In this document: positions 8,822-17,510 of the stretch, piece after piece
Layout: each line of letters starts with the position of its first letter
Numbering within the stretch: the stretch's first letter is position 1
Source: Candidatus Thorarchaeota archaeon
GTDB taxonomy: Archaea; Asgardarchaeota; Thorarchaeia; Thorarchaeales; Thorarchaeaceae
Length of the DNA stretch: 64,000 nt
Assembly (NCBI GenBank): GCA_016933575.1
Contig: JAFGAR010000151.1
Coordinates: 1 to 64,000 of the forward strand
Direction: 5' to 3'
Program-made: the position numbers and the translations under genes
The notes under the pieces: generated by a model
The model's input: only the letters and a program-made list of their open reading frames with translations
The model's database searches: none
Told to the model about the DNA's origin: nothing

Positions 8822-10558
8822 ATGGAATCTCTTTCGGATGATCATAATCGCATCAACTCACTAAAAGAGATTGCAACAGCTGCTTGGTCTCAAGCTGTGA
8901 AAGACTTCTTTCACCCACCGCTACCAGAACCAGAGGTAGGTCATGATAATGGAGTTTCAAGCTTTTTCTACATCGACTCTACCACATGGACAGTCCACCT
9001 GAATACAGCCGGTGTCCCTCTTCATATGATTGCAGAGGAAGCTGAATCTTATCTCACATCAGTCTGTCATCATGAGATTCAGCACTATCTTCTCTGTCCT
9101 TATGATGGTGTGATGAATGGAAGAATGTTTGCTGCAGCTAGAAAACATGTCAACGATGTGACTGCCATGTTTGTGTGCAATCTCTATGCTGATTTTGTTG
9201 TTGATTCAAATCTCTTGAAGCGATTTCCATATTTGACTCACGAGCGAATTAACTCGTCAATTCATGACTCCTGTCTCAGAACCACGAGTCCTAGTGAGCT
9301 CTGGAAATTAATTGTAGCCTGTTATAGATTGATGTGGGGATTCCCAATTCCACCTCAAATTATAGTAGATGATGCACTTGTAGATTTAGCAAAGCAAATT
9401 GTGGTTGTTGTTCGGAAATCAATAGACAATGAGCACCGTTGGCCAAGAGCCTGCCAGAAGATTGCAGAGATTCTTTCAGAGTGGCTTCCTAAGGAATCTA
9501 GTAGCCTTCCTGGTGTGTCCACTGTTCAAATAAAAGATGTCAACCAAGAAGATAGTGACGGTGGAAAGCATACAGTCCAAGTTCCCCTTGATGTCGATGC
9601 AATAATGGGTAGTCCAATAGAATCTAGAAATGGTGACTTAGCTAGAAAATGCTTGGACCATTCTGAGAATCAAACTCCTGAAGAGGAGATGGAACGGTTA
9701 GCCATAGATGTTGAACAACATGGTGGCGATATTCAAGATCTTCAAGGTGTCTATCTAACTACTGGTATTGGACCCAAGAGTGCTGAATGGACTCGCTTCT
9801 GGTATCGAGCCAAAGCATATGGAACTATACGATTTGAAGTAGAGTCGACAAAACTGACTGGTTCTGTGCCACTCACGCCTGAAGTCTGGAGATTGAGTGA
9901 TCCATTAGAAGAACTTGATATAGTCCAATCTCTTCAGACTTTCCCTGTATTGATTCCAAATCGGTCAACACGGAAGTGGCAACGTTTCGAAACAACTGGT
10001 ACCGAAACTTCGAAGCCACCACCTGATATGTTACTTGTGATCGATTCATCAGGTTCAATGACATGGGCGATGCGTTCGACAACCATTGCAGGAGAGTATC
10101 ATACAGCACTTGTTTCAGCTTTTGCTGCCATGGATTTCGCGTTCCGGAGGGGGTGCAAGGTCTCAGCAATCAATTTCTCAGATGGAGCAAGGACTTGTGA
10201 TTGGTCCAATGAGAGATCTTCGATAGAAGAGGTATTACTGTCCTATCAAGGAGGTGGTACCGTGACTCCTGTGAGAATGATTGTTGACAGCTGTGAAAAG
10301 GCTGAAGCTAATGTCATGGTGTTACTCATTACAGATGCTGAAGTGTCAAACTGGAAACAAATGGTAGATTCCGTTGGGATGTTGACAAAACGGAGACACA
10401 AATTATTCTTGTTCCATATTGGAGCTGGCAAAAGCACTCGTACTGTACGAATTCATCAAGCTCTAATCAAAGCTGGTGCTACAGTCATTCCCATCAAATC
10501 AGTTAACGACTTACCTGGTCTAGTTGTGAGAGAAGTGCGTTCGGTCTATGCACGGTGA
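8822..10558 (+). CDS. VWA protein with metallopeptidase-like N-terminal domain
   Basis: A protein of about 578 residues pairing an N-terminal putative metallopeptidase region with a C-terminal von Willebrand A domain, resembling the DUF2201 architecture. The N-terminal part contains CHHEIQHYLLCPYDG, an HExxH zinc-binding motif. The VWA domain has the MIDAS motif DSSGSM (about 405-410), a later threonine in GGGTVTP and the aspartate in LLITDAE. I chose ATG 8822, with AGGTG nine bases upstream; a GTG at 8810 directly after the MoxR stop is the alternative. The pair probably forms a MoxR-VWA chaperone system. The peptidase activity is unproven because the third zinc ligand is not obvious. Confidence 0.82.
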   Translation: MESLSDDHNRINSLKEIATAAWSQAVKDFFHPPLPEPEVGHDNGVSSFFYIDSTTWTVHLNTAGVPLHMIAEEAESYLTSVCHHEIQHYLLCPYDGVMNGRMFAAARKHVNDVTAMFVCNLYADFVVDSNLLKRFPYLTHERINSSIHDSCLRTTSPSELWKLIVACYRLMWGFPIPPQIIVDDALVDLAKQIVVVVRKSIDNEHRWPRACQKIAEILSEWLPKESSSLPGVSTVQIKDVNQEDSDGGKHTVQVPLDVDAIMGSPIESRNGDLARKCLDHSENQTPEEEMERLAIDVEQHGGDIQDLQGVYLTTGIGPKSAEWTRFWYRAKAYGTIRFEVESTKLTGSVPLTPEVWRLSDPLEELDIVQSLQTFPVLIPNRSTRKWQRFETTGTETSKPPPDMLLVIDSSGSMTWAMRSTTIAGEYHTALVSAFAAMDFAFRRGCKVSAINFSDGARTCDWSNERSSIEEVLLSYQGGGTVTPVRMIVDSCEKAEANVMVLLITDAEVSNWKQMVDSVGMLTKRRHKLFLFHIGAGKSTRTVRIHQALIKAGATVIPIKSVNDLPGLVVREVRSVYAR

Positions 10559-10580
10559 TTCGCCTTTTCGTGGAACCCAA

Positions 10581-10599
10581 ACTTTTATCTCACGCGTGA
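10581..10599 (+). promoter_or_regulatory. Putative nfnAB promoter with 10-bp palindrome
   Basis: About 60 bp before the NfnA start, a TATA-like ACTTTTATC (10581-10589) is directly followed by the perfect palindrome TCACGCGTGA (10590-10599). The position, right after the TATA box, would suit a repressor operator. This is inferred from sequence only. Confidence 0.35.
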
Positions 10600-10655
10600 T
10601 AGCGCTGACGATTTGTCACCCGCTTTATTAGAGGGTTCACTAGAGGCAGTGATCA

Positions 10656-11501
10656 ATGTACGAGATCGTGTTCAAGCAGATTCTCAATCCAATCACAAAG
10701 ATGCTGGTCATTCATGCGCCAGATGTTGCTAAAGTTTGTAAACCTGGTCAATTTGTGATGATTCGCGTCAACGAGACTGGAGAACGTATACCCCTTACGA
10801 TTGCTGATTTTGATCGTGAGAAAGGCGATGTCAGAATTGTATTTCAAGAGGTCGGAAAAACTACAAAGCTCCTCGGAAGTCTGGAGAGTGGTGAGTTCGT
10901 CGCAGATTTCGTTGGGCCCTTGGGCAAACCATCACCAACTGACAAGAAATACGGAACTGTTGTAGCTATTGGAGGTGGTTGCGGTAGTGCTATTGTCTAT
11001 CCAGTTGCTCGTGCCTTCAAGGAGGCTGGAAACTACCTCATCACGATCAATGGTGCACGAAGTATGGACTTGCTTCTCTATAGTGACCAAATGCGCGAAA
11101 TAAGCGATGAGTCCTATGTGACTACTGATGATGGGTCCTGTGGAGTACATGGATTTGTTACCACAGTTCTTAGTGAGTTGATAGCAAACAAACGTCAGAT
11201 TGACCTAGTCTTTGCTGTTGGCCCTGTTCCCATGATGAAGTTCGTCAGTAAGACAACCGAGGCTTCGAAGATACCAACTCTAGTGAGCTTAAACAGCATT
11301 ATGGTAGATGGTACCGGAATGTGCGGAGCCTGTCGAGTCAACGTCGGAGGACAGATGAAATTTGCCTGTGTTGACGGTCCCGAGTTTGACGGTCATCAGG
11401 TGGACTTCAATGAACTGATGGGTCGATTGAATGCGTATAGGAATTTCGAACTAGAATCTGAGAAACTTTGGGACAGTGAACATGGAGGCGAATCTCAATG
11501 A
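10656..11501 (+). CDS. nfnA: NfnA-type FAD/[2Fe-2S] oxidoreductase subunit
   Basis: A 281-residue ferredoxin-NADP reductase-family subunit, the small partner of NADH-dependent reduced ferredoxin:NADP oxidoreductase (also annotated SudB, or PyrK-like). The FAD-binding barrel includes RIPLTIADFD; the NAD-binding part includes AIGGGCGSAIVYPVARAF. The C-terminal cysteine cluster GTGMCGACRVNVGG with a further FAC is the [2Fe-2S] site of this family. The TGA stop overlaps the ATG of the next gene by four bases. In the cell it should be cytoplasmic and move electrons between ferredoxin, NADH and NADPH. Sulfide dehydrogenase activity is an alternative for this family. Confidence 0.88.
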   Translation: MYEIVFKQILNPITKMLVIHAPDVAKVCKPGQFVMIRVNETGERIPLTIADFDREKGDVRIVFQEVGKTTKLLGSLESGEFVADFVGPLGKPSPTDKKYGTVVAIGGGCGSAIVYPVARAFKEAGNYLITINGARSMDLLLYSDQMREISDESYVTTDDGSCGVHGFVTTVLSELIANKRQIDLVFAVGPVPMMKFVSKTTEASKIPTLVSLNSIMVDGTGMCGACRVNVGGQMKFACVDGPEFDGHQVDFNELMGRLNAYRNFELESEKLWDSEHGGESQ

Positions 11502-12922
11502 GTGAGAGAGAATCAACACCTCCCAAGAGAGAGCGAAAGCCTCCCACACACAAGATACCCATGCCAGAGCAAGCTCCCACAAAGCGAAACAAGAATTTTG
11601 ATGAGGTTGCACTAGGGTACACTGCCGAACAAGCACTTGCAGAAGCTGAAAAGTGCATGCAGTGTCGAAATCCAAAGTGTGTGAGTGGTTGCCCTGTTGA
11701 AGTTCCAATCAGGGATTTCATCAATCTCATTAGAGAACACAAGTTCATGGAAGCTGCTATGAAGATTAAGGAAACAAACAGTCTTCCAGCAGTGTGCGGT
11801 AGAGTCTGTCCACAGGAAACACAATGTGAAGCATCCTGTATCTATGGAATTCGTAATGAACCAATTGCTATTGGACGCCTGGAACGATTTGTAGCAGACT
11901 ACGCACGAGCACATGGCGAATCTCTCCCTGAACTAGCTCCCAAAAATGGTAAGAAAATTGCTGTCATTGGATCTGGTCCCGCAGGTCTCACCTGTGCTGG
12001 CGACTTGATAAAACTCGGATATGATGTGACAATCTTCGAAGCATTTCATAAGCCTGGAGGAGTACTAATCTATGGTATTCCTGAATTTCGTTTGCCAAAG
12101 GAAATTGTAACTGCAGAAGTTGATTTTCTCAAACGTCTTGGTGTTGAAATTAAATATGATCATGTCATCGGAAAAATACGAACAATCCCTGAACTTATGA
12201 AAGAAGACGGATATGATGCTGTCTTCATTGGCAGTGGTGCAGGTGCCCCCAACTTCATGCGAATAGCTGGTATGAATCTCATTACCGTATTTTCTGCAAA
12301 TGAATTTCTCACTAGAGTCAATCTCATGAAGGCATACAAGTTTCCTGAATATGACACTCCAGTACGAATTGGCAAGAGGGTCGCAGTCATTGGTGGAGGT
12401 AACGTAGCCATGGACGCTGCACGTACCTCACTCAGACTTGGTGCAGATGAAGTTACCATTGTCTATCGTAGGTCTCATGAAGAGCTACCCGCTCGAGCTG
12501 AAGAAGTGCACCATGCTGAAGAAGAGGGAGTACATTTCCAATTCCTCGTTAATCCAACTGAAGTCATTGGCGATGAGGCAGGTAATGTCATCGGGATGCA
12601 GTGCATCCGCATGGAACTTGGAGAGCCTGATGACTCAGGTCGAAGACGACCTGTTCCTATAAAGAACTCAGAATTTGTCATTGATGTTGATACGGTCATT
12701 GTCGCCATTGGCAACTCTCCCAATCCAATTATTCCTCATTCAACTCCTGGACTTGAAGTCACAGCATGGGGAACTATTGTTGTTGATGAAGCGACTGGGA
12801 TGACCTCTTTGCCTGGTGTGTTTGCTGGTGGCGATATTGTGACTGGTGCTGCAACTGTCATCAGTGCAATGGGCGCTGGAAAGACTGCTGCCAGAGGTAT
12901 TCATGATTTTCTGAACAAGTAG
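11498..12922 (+). CDS. nfnB: NfnB/GltD-type flavoprotein subunit
   Basis: A 474-residue protein of the glutamate synthase small-subunit family, the large subunit of the Nfn/Sud complex. The N-terminal region carries two [4Fe-4S] motifs: CMQCRNPKCVSGCPV and CGRVCPQETQCEASC. The first Rossmann fold is IAVIGSGPAGLTCAGDL, the second (NADP) is VAVIGGGNVAMDAARTSLRL, and the C-terminal FAD motif is GVFAGGDIVTGAATVI. No large glutamate synthase subunit lies nearby, and the upstream gene is NfnA-like, so an electron-bifurcating transhydrogenase (ferredoxin, NADH, NADPH) is more likely than glutamate synthesis. The transcript ends at the hairpin at 12930. Confidence 0.88.
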   Translation: MSERESTPPKRERKPPTHKIPMPEQAPTKRNKNFDEVALGYTAEQALAEAEKCMQCRNPKCVSGCPVEVPIRDFINLIREHKFMEAAMKIKETNSLPAVCGRVCPQETQCEASCIYGIRNEPIAIGRLERFVADYARAHGESLPELAPKNGKKIAVIGSGPAGLTCAGDLIKLGYDVTIFEAFHKPGGVLIYGIPEFRLPKEIVTAEVDFLKRLGVEIKYDHVIGKIRTIPELMKEDGYDAVFIGSGAGAPNFMRIAGMNLITVFSANEFLTRVNLMKAYKFPEYDTPVRIGKRVAVIGGGNVAMDAARTSLRLGADEVTIVYRRSHEELPARAEEVHHAEEEGVHFQFLVNPTEVIGDEAGNVIGMQCIRMELGEPDDSGRRRPVPIKNSEFVIDVDTVIVAIGNSPNPIIPHSTPGLEVTAWGTIVVDEATGMTSLPGVFAGGDIVTGAATVISAMGAGKTAARGIHDFLNK

Positions 12923-12929
12923 AAGTTGT

Positions 12930-12963
12930 GGGAACCGTTATGGTTCCCTATCATCCTTTTTTT
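12930..12963 (+). terminator. Hairpin terminator after nfnAB
   Basis: A perfect 7-bp stem (GGGAACC / GGTTCCC) with a 5-base loop starts seven bases after the NfnB stop. A run of seven T residues follows at 12957-12963. This is a classical intrinsic-style terminator, and the tail also lies between convergent genes. Confidence 0.75.
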
Positions 12964-12982
12964 CCTAAGACACAAATTTCTA

Positions 12983-13666
12983 CTAGAGTGATATTACGCA
13001 AAAAACAGCAGAGTTATCGATCTCAGCTATCTCCGCATTAACCCCTAATTCTGATGTAAAGTTTCCAAACTCCTCCGGCCCAATTGTGGTTGCTTTAAAG
13101 CCATCCTTGCAAACTATTGTACCACTATCTGTCTTTAACCAATCAATTTCTCCTATGAGTCCCTTTTCAGATTGTATAAGGAACCAGTCTAACCTATCTT
13201 CCCAAAATTTCTCAGCATAGCTCGAGAAAAGACATTGTCCCCCTTTTCGGGTTATTCTGATACTCTCTTGTAGTAATTGCATTTGATCTACCTTGAAGGC
13301 TGAGATCCCATTTTGGACGCATACTACCTTGTCGAATGAATGATCTCTGAAAGGTAACGATATTGCATTTACCTGTAGATAATTGCACTTTGGGGATCTT
13401 CCAATGAACTCAATTGCGGACATGATACTCTCTCGAGATGTATCTATTCCTATAATCTCAGAAACACAAGAGACTAGGGGCTTGAGTACGCGACCGTATC
13501 CGCAACCAAGTTCAATCAAGCAATCTGATTTCTTGAGATGCTCTGTGACATAGTCTATTTCTGCTTGAAGATATTGCTGTACTCGAGATGGAGCTATGTC
13601 GTAACACATCTTCAATCTATTTGATGACAGCTTTTCTGAATAATAGTGCTTCATCTTTTTAGGCAT
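12983..13666 (-). CDS. Class I SAM-dependent methyltransferase
   Basis: A 227-residue cytoplasmic methyltransferase with the Rossmann fold of class I enzymes. Motif I is LIELGCGYGRVL (about 50-61), the acidic end of strand 2 is EIIGIDTS, and a strand-4 segment is FDKVVCVQN. The Methyltransf_11/25 type acts on small molecules, RNA or proteins, and nothing here fixes the substrate. It is transcribed alone, convergent with nfnAB and divergent from the Nnr gene. Confidence 0.8.
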   Translation of the reverse strand: MPKKMKHYYSEKLSSNRLKMCYDIAPSRVQQYLQAEIDYVTEHLKKSDCLIELGCGYGRVLKPLVSCVSEIIGIDTSRESIMSAIEFIGRSPKCNYLQVNAISLPFRDHSFDKVVCVQNGISAFKVDQMQLLQESIRITRKGGQCLFSSYAEKFWEDRLDWFLIQSEKGLIGEIDWLKTDSGTIVCKDGFKATTIGPEEFGNFTSELGVNAEIAEIDNSAVFCVISL

Positions 13667-13772
13667 ACGAATATTATTTCATCTCATCAGAAATGAGTTT
13701 TCCTATCAAAGAAATGCATTGATATAGAACGCACTATACTGAGAGTTAGCAAAACAGAGAGTGAGATTGCTT

Positions 13773-15290
13773 ATGATGAAAGATTCCATAACCACCGATG
13801 AGATGCGTTCACTCGAACTCAATTCAAAATATCTTGGTGTATCTCATAGTCTTCTCATGCAGATTGCAGGTAGAGAGGTCGCTAGAGTCATCACAGAGAA
13901 TGAAAAGGTAGACAACAAATCAATCGTTATTCTCTCTGGTCTTGGTGGAAATGGTGGGGATGGCATTGTTGCGGCCAGATATCTTGATGAAGTCGGAGCT
14001 AAGGTCCAAGTCTTCCTTCTCGGTCATGAAAAGGCAATCTCAAATGAAGATACATTGATGAATTGGATGATTCTCAAAAACCTGAAACGCATCTCTATAT
14101 CCTCACTCCAAACCGAATCGGATGTTAAGTCCTGCAAAGCCATAGGTTCGGCTGAAATCCTAGTAGATGGTCTAATGGGTTTTGGGCTTCGTTCAAAATT
14201 GAGAGAACCATTACTAACAGCAGTAAAGGTCATAAACAAGTCAAAAGCTATCAAATATTCGATTGATGTTCCTACCGGAATCAATTCTGATTCTGGCGTG
14301 GTTCATGGTGATGCCGTAAGAGCTGACCACACAATATCTCTTCATGCAACAAAGGTTGGATTGATACATGCGCCTGAATATTCTGGTAGGAATCATGTCG
14401 TTACAATAGGTATCCCTCGAGAAGCAGCGTATGTCTGTGGTCCCGGAGATCTGTCCTCTTTCGGTAGACCGCGCAAATCAACTTCTAAGAAAGGAGACTC
14501 AGGTCGAATTCTTGTCATTGGAGGCAGCAATGTCTACTCAGGAGCTCCTGCACTTTCAGGTATAGCTGCTCTTCGAACAGGATCTGATCTTGTTAGTATC
14601 CTTGCTCCAGAACCAGTAGTACCTGCAATACGTGAGTATAGCCCAAATCTAATGGTCACAAGTCTTGGGTCTCAATTTCTGCAGCCTGAAGTTGTCGATA
14701 TTGCACTTGAAATGATTAATAGGAATGACGTAGTCGTAATGGGTCCTGGTCTCGGAGTACACCCAGGGACTTTGGTTGCTGCTGTGACAATCGTCAAGGC
14801 ACTCATTGAATTGGATAAGCCACTTGTACTCGATGCTGATGGACTCAAGGCAATAGCAGCCTCTGGTCTAAAATTGAATCCAGAGAAAGTTGTTTTTACA
14901 CCTCACTGGGGTGAGCTCAAGACAATAATGAATGCCGATCTTGGAGACAGTACTAATCTGGAAAATAGGATAGATCAGGCAAAAGATGCTGCAAAACAGT
15001 ACAATTCAATAATTCTACTCAAAGGCCCGGTGGATGTGATCGCTACCCCCTCTGGCGACTACAAATTGAATAGGACTGGATCCCCTGCCATGACAGTTGG
15101 TGGAACAGGCGATGTACTGACTGGCATTGTTGCGTCTTTCCTCTCTAGAGGTGGTTCTGCCTTCAAGGCTGCTGCAGCTGGTGCTTTTGTTTCTGGACTG
15201 GCAGGAGAACTTGCAGTAAAGAATCTCGGAGAACATATTCTTGCGACTGACTGTATTGAACAGATTCCAGAGGTCTTCAAGACATTATAG
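13773..15290 (+). CDS. nnr: Bifunctional NAD(P)H-hydrate repair enzyme Nnr
   Basis: About 505 residues with two domains. The N-terminal YjeF_N domain (about 1-215) epimerises R-NAD(P)HX to the S form; it contains VILSGLGGNGGDGIVAARYL and DVPTGINSDSG. The C-terminal ribokinase-like domain (about 230-505) dehydrates S-NAD(P)HX using ADP or ATP; it contains VIGGSNVYSGAPALSG, GPGLG and NRTGSPAMTVGGTGDVLTG, with the catalytic aspartate in GTGD. The complex restores damaged nicotinamide cofactors. I favour ATG 13773 or the adjacent ATG 13776 over an upstream GTG at 13761, which overlaps the likely ribosome-binding site GAGAGTGAG. Confidence 0.94.
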   Translation: MMKDSITTDEMRSLELNSKYLGVSHSLLMQIAGREVARVITENEKVDNKSIVILSGLGGNGGDGIVAARYLDEVGAKVQVFLLGHEKAISNEDTLMNWMILKNLKRISISSLQTESDVKSCKAIGSAEILVDGLMGFGLRSKLREPLLTAVKVINKSKAIKYSIDVPTGINSDSGVVHGDAVRADHTISLHATKVGLIHAPEYSGRNHVVTIGIPREAAYVCGPGDLSSFGRPRKSTSKKGDSGRILVIGGSNVYSGAPALSGIAALRTGSDLVSILAPEPVVPAIREYSPNLMVTSLGSQFLQPEVVDIALEMINRNDVVVMGPGLGVHPGTLVAAVTIVKALIELDKPLVLDADGLKAIAASGLKLNPEKVVFTPHWGELKTIMNADLGDSTNLENRIDQAKDAAKQYNSIILLKGPVDVIATPSGDYKLNRTGSPAMTVGGTGDVLTGIVASFLSRGGSAFKAAAAGAFVSGLAGELAVKNLGEHILATDCIEQIPEVFKTL

Positions 15291-15305
15291 GATAACTTAT
15301 CCTAT
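15287..15305. terminator. Palindrome between convergent stops
   Basis: A perfect 9-1-9 palindrome, ATAGGATAA-C-TTATCCTAT, covers the TAG stop of nnr and ends three bases before the stop of the opposing coenzyme A gene. Its position between convergent genes suggests a bidirectional terminator or RNA stabiliser. There is no long T run, so this is tentative. Confidence 0.45.
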
Positions 15306-15307
15306 AA

Positions 15308-16303
15308 CTACTTGATGATTGGCATCTGTTTTAATAAGTCCCTAGCCAGTTTCTTATTCTGTTTAGTGATTGGAACCCATACGATTCCCACGTCAGGTTG
15401 GCCATAGAGCATAACCGAATCCTCTGGAGCTAAGAGAACCACAGGAAAACCAAGGAGGTCTTCTTCTCCATCAACTAAGACCAATGTTGGCTTGCCTTCA
15501 TGTATTGCAGTATCAATGGTTGACCATGCTTCTGGATAGATTGCAGCTGCAGGATTGTAGATTTGATATTCATTCTCAGCAGTGAATTCTCTATCGAACA
15601 GGCCTCTCTTGGTAATACCATCAACTATCATAACCCTGGGTGTGTAGCCCTGTTCAAGAACTGTTGCTGTAACCACATCACCCACTGTAATGACGACCTC
15701 TGGTGATTCGGTTTCGATTCTCTGAACAACCCGTTCTTCTGGTTTTCCATCTTTGATATTGTATACATCACCCTTGGGAGTCTTTAGACCAGCTCGCCCT
15801 TCAAACTGTAATCGCCGGGGTTTTTCATGGGTTCTCCTAAGTCGCCGCCCTTGTCTATCAATCTCGCCTCTACGTATTCTTGCAGAAGCTATCTTATCTC
15901 CATCGTGAGCACGCACTGGTTTTAGATATTCTATATTATCACTCACACCAAGAGAATTTCTTCTCTTCTCAATAGCTCCCGATTCTATCTCCGTACAACA
16001 GGGCCCTTCATACATCATGAATGTTACAGGCTCTTTTATGGTTAGTAGGTCTTCAACTATTGCTACATGTCTGACATCAATAATATCACTCAATCTACTT
16101 CGGACCAAGTATTCAGTCAGTCTCTTTACTCGTATCTCTGGAGGTTGGATCAATTTCTCCAGCTCGAGCCCTCTTCCCACTAACTCTCCATCCGTCACCC
16201 CAACAATTGGGTCTGGCATCTCAGCAAGTCGATCTATCATCACCTCATGTCCGAGATGCAATCTATCGAAGAGGTTCAGAGCCCAGGTCACCATGCGTTT
16301 CAC
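15308..16303 (-). CDS. PPAT - GTP-dependent dephospho-CoA kinase fusion
   Basis: A fused protein of about 331 residues that should carry out the last two steps of coenzyme A synthesis. The N-terminal half (about 1-150) is a nucleotidyltransferase like archaeal phosphopantetheine adenylyltransferase: FDRLHLGH gives the HxGH motif, and DGDKIASARIRRGEID matches the end of the family. The usual GGTF before DRLH is changed to LNLF. The C-terminal half (about 165-331) matches the DUF359 family, shown in Thermococcus to be GTP-dependent dephospho-CoA kinase: VITVGDVVTATVLEQG, VDGITKRG, LVLVDGEEDLLG and LYGQPDVGIVWV. I chose GTG 16303 (ATG 16294 also possible), since longer versions overlap the divergent gene. 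Confidence 0.85.
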   Translation of the reverse strand: MKRMVTWALNLFDRLHLGHEVMIDRLAEMPDPIVGVTDGELVGRGLELEKLIQPPEIRVKRLTEYLVRSRLSDIIDVRHVAIVEDLLTIKEPVTFMMYEGPCCTEIESGAIEKRRNSLGVSDNIEYLKPVRAHDGDKIASARIRRGEIDRQGRRLRRTHEKPRRLQFEGRAGLKTPKGDVYNIKDGKPEERVVQRIETESPEVVITVGDVVTATVLEQGYTPRVMIVDGITKRGLFDREFTAENEYQIYNPAAAIYPEAWSTIDTAIHEGKPTLVLVDGEEDLLGFPVVLLAPEDSVMLYGQPDVGIVWVPITKQNKKLARDLLKQMPIIK

Positions 16304-16369
16304 GACATCTAACCTGATGGTTGAAACACTTAATATCCTTGTTTTCCTCTCTATTTGCAACCTCAAGGG

Positions 16370-17077
16370 ATGTATCGCAACGTGAAGATCCAAGCTGTAG
16401 CAGATGTCCATAGTCCGCGTTTCCTTAGTGAGTTTACACAATCATTGGACAAGCTCAATCCCCCTGACCTCTTCTTGCTTGCTGGTGATATGGTCAATCG
16501 TGGAAAAGTTGAGGAATATGTGACTATAGCAGATATGATTACTGCACATCTTGGTTCAGAAATTCCAGTTATTGCCTGCTTTGGAAACGAAGAATACAAT
16601 GAGGTCCGAAAAGAGATTGTATCACTTGTTGGGGAGAGAATTCTATTTCTCGATGAAAAATCAACTATCATAGAATGTAGAGACCTACAGATTGGGATTG
16701 TCGGTACTCAAGGATCACTTGACAAGGCGACCAGTTGGCAACGTCGTAATGTTCCGAGCATCAAAGGTATCTTCGAGAGACGTGCTAAACGAGCTGCCTC
16801 GCTTCTAAAGAAATTTGAGAAGAAGGTCGATAGAAGTATCCTGCTCATGCATTACAGCCCTTGTCTGGAAACCTGTACGGGTGAAGATTTGCGAGCCTTT
16901 TCTTGGCTAGGAAGTCGCAAGTTCTATCAGATACTTATTGACTATAATCCTGATCTTGTGATTCATGGACACGTGCACAATTCTACTAAGCACAGTGTAA
17001 TGATAGGAACGACGTTAGTCCATAACGTCGCTCTACCAGCAGTTAGTTCTATAACTGAACTTGACCTCTGGGAATGA
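16370..17077 (+). CDS. Metallophosphoesterase, calcineurin-like
   Basis: A 235-residue calcineurin-type phosphoesterase with all the metal-ligand motifs: ADVH, LLAGDMVNRG, GNEEY, LMHYSP and HGHVHNS. Enzymes of this fold hydrolyse phosphomono- or diesters using two metal ions; the substrate cannot be read from the sequence. I start at ATG 16370 (protein begins MYRNVKIQAVADVH). A TTG at 16355 would add five residues. It is divergent from the coenzyme A fusion gene with a short shared promoter. Confidence 0.85.
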   Translation: MYRNVKIQAVADVHSPRFLSEFTQSLDKLNPPDLFLLAGDMVNRGKVEEYVTIADMITAHLGSEIPVIACFGNEEYNEVRKEIVSLVGERILFLDEKSTIIECRDLQIGIVGTQGSLDKATSWQRRNVPSIKGIFERRAKRAASLLKKFEKKVDRSILLMHYSPCLETCTGEDLRAFSWLGSRKFYQILIDYNPDLVIHGHVHNSTKHSVMIGTTLVHNVALPAVSSITELDLWE

Positions 17078-17081
17078 GTCA

Positions 17082-17504
17082 TTAATCATGTCCTGTGACT
17101 TTCATCGTGGGTTCAAATTTGTACCCGTAGACTATAATTCCACCTTGTCCGAATTCCTTGATCTTTCGGAAACATGCGCGGACTCTCATTCCTATCTTCA
17201 CATCTTCGGCGTCCACGTTGACAATCTGTGCTGTTAGTCGTGTCCCCTCGTCGAGTTCAACCTGTGCAACAACATATGGCATCTGCCGTTTGAAATCTTC
17301 AGGAGCCTGTCGAACTATAGCAAATGAGTAAATTGTCCCTAATCCCTTGAAGTGAAAGTTCACAAGTTTGCCTTTTCTTCTACACTCAGGGCATACTGGT
17401 CTCGGCGGGAAATAGTGAGTTCCGCATGTTTCACATTTGTTTCCCTGAATGTTGTACATAGATCTTATTCGTCGCCAGACTTGTGCTACTCCTTGTTCTG
17501 CCAT
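17082..17504 (-). CDS. DUF35 OB-fold/zinc-ribbon acyl-CoA scaffold protein
   Basis: A 140-residue DUF35 protein: an N-terminal rubredoxin-like zinc ribbon (CETCGTHYFPPRPVCPEC, about 23-40) followed by an OB fold. In archaea this protein bridges acetoacetyl-CoA thiolase and HMG-CoA synthase, so that acetoacetyl-CoA is channelled between them through a shared CoA-binding site. It is the last gene of the three-gene operon, six bases after the thiolase stop, in the order expected for the complex. Confidence 0.9.
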   Translation of the reverse strand: MAEQGVAQVWRRIRSMYNIQGNKCETCGTHYFPPRPVCPECRRKGKLVNFHFKGLGTIYSFAIVRQAPEDFKRQMPYVVAQVELDEGTRLTAQIVNVDAEDVKIGMRVRACFRKIKEFGQGGIIVYGYKFEPTMKVTGHD

Positions 17505-17510
17505 TTTAGA

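Noticed and set aside
11498..12922. Glutamate synthase small subunit
   Set aside because: No large subunit is present and an NfnA-type gene precedes it with a 4-base overlap, so the Nfn/Sud complex fits better.
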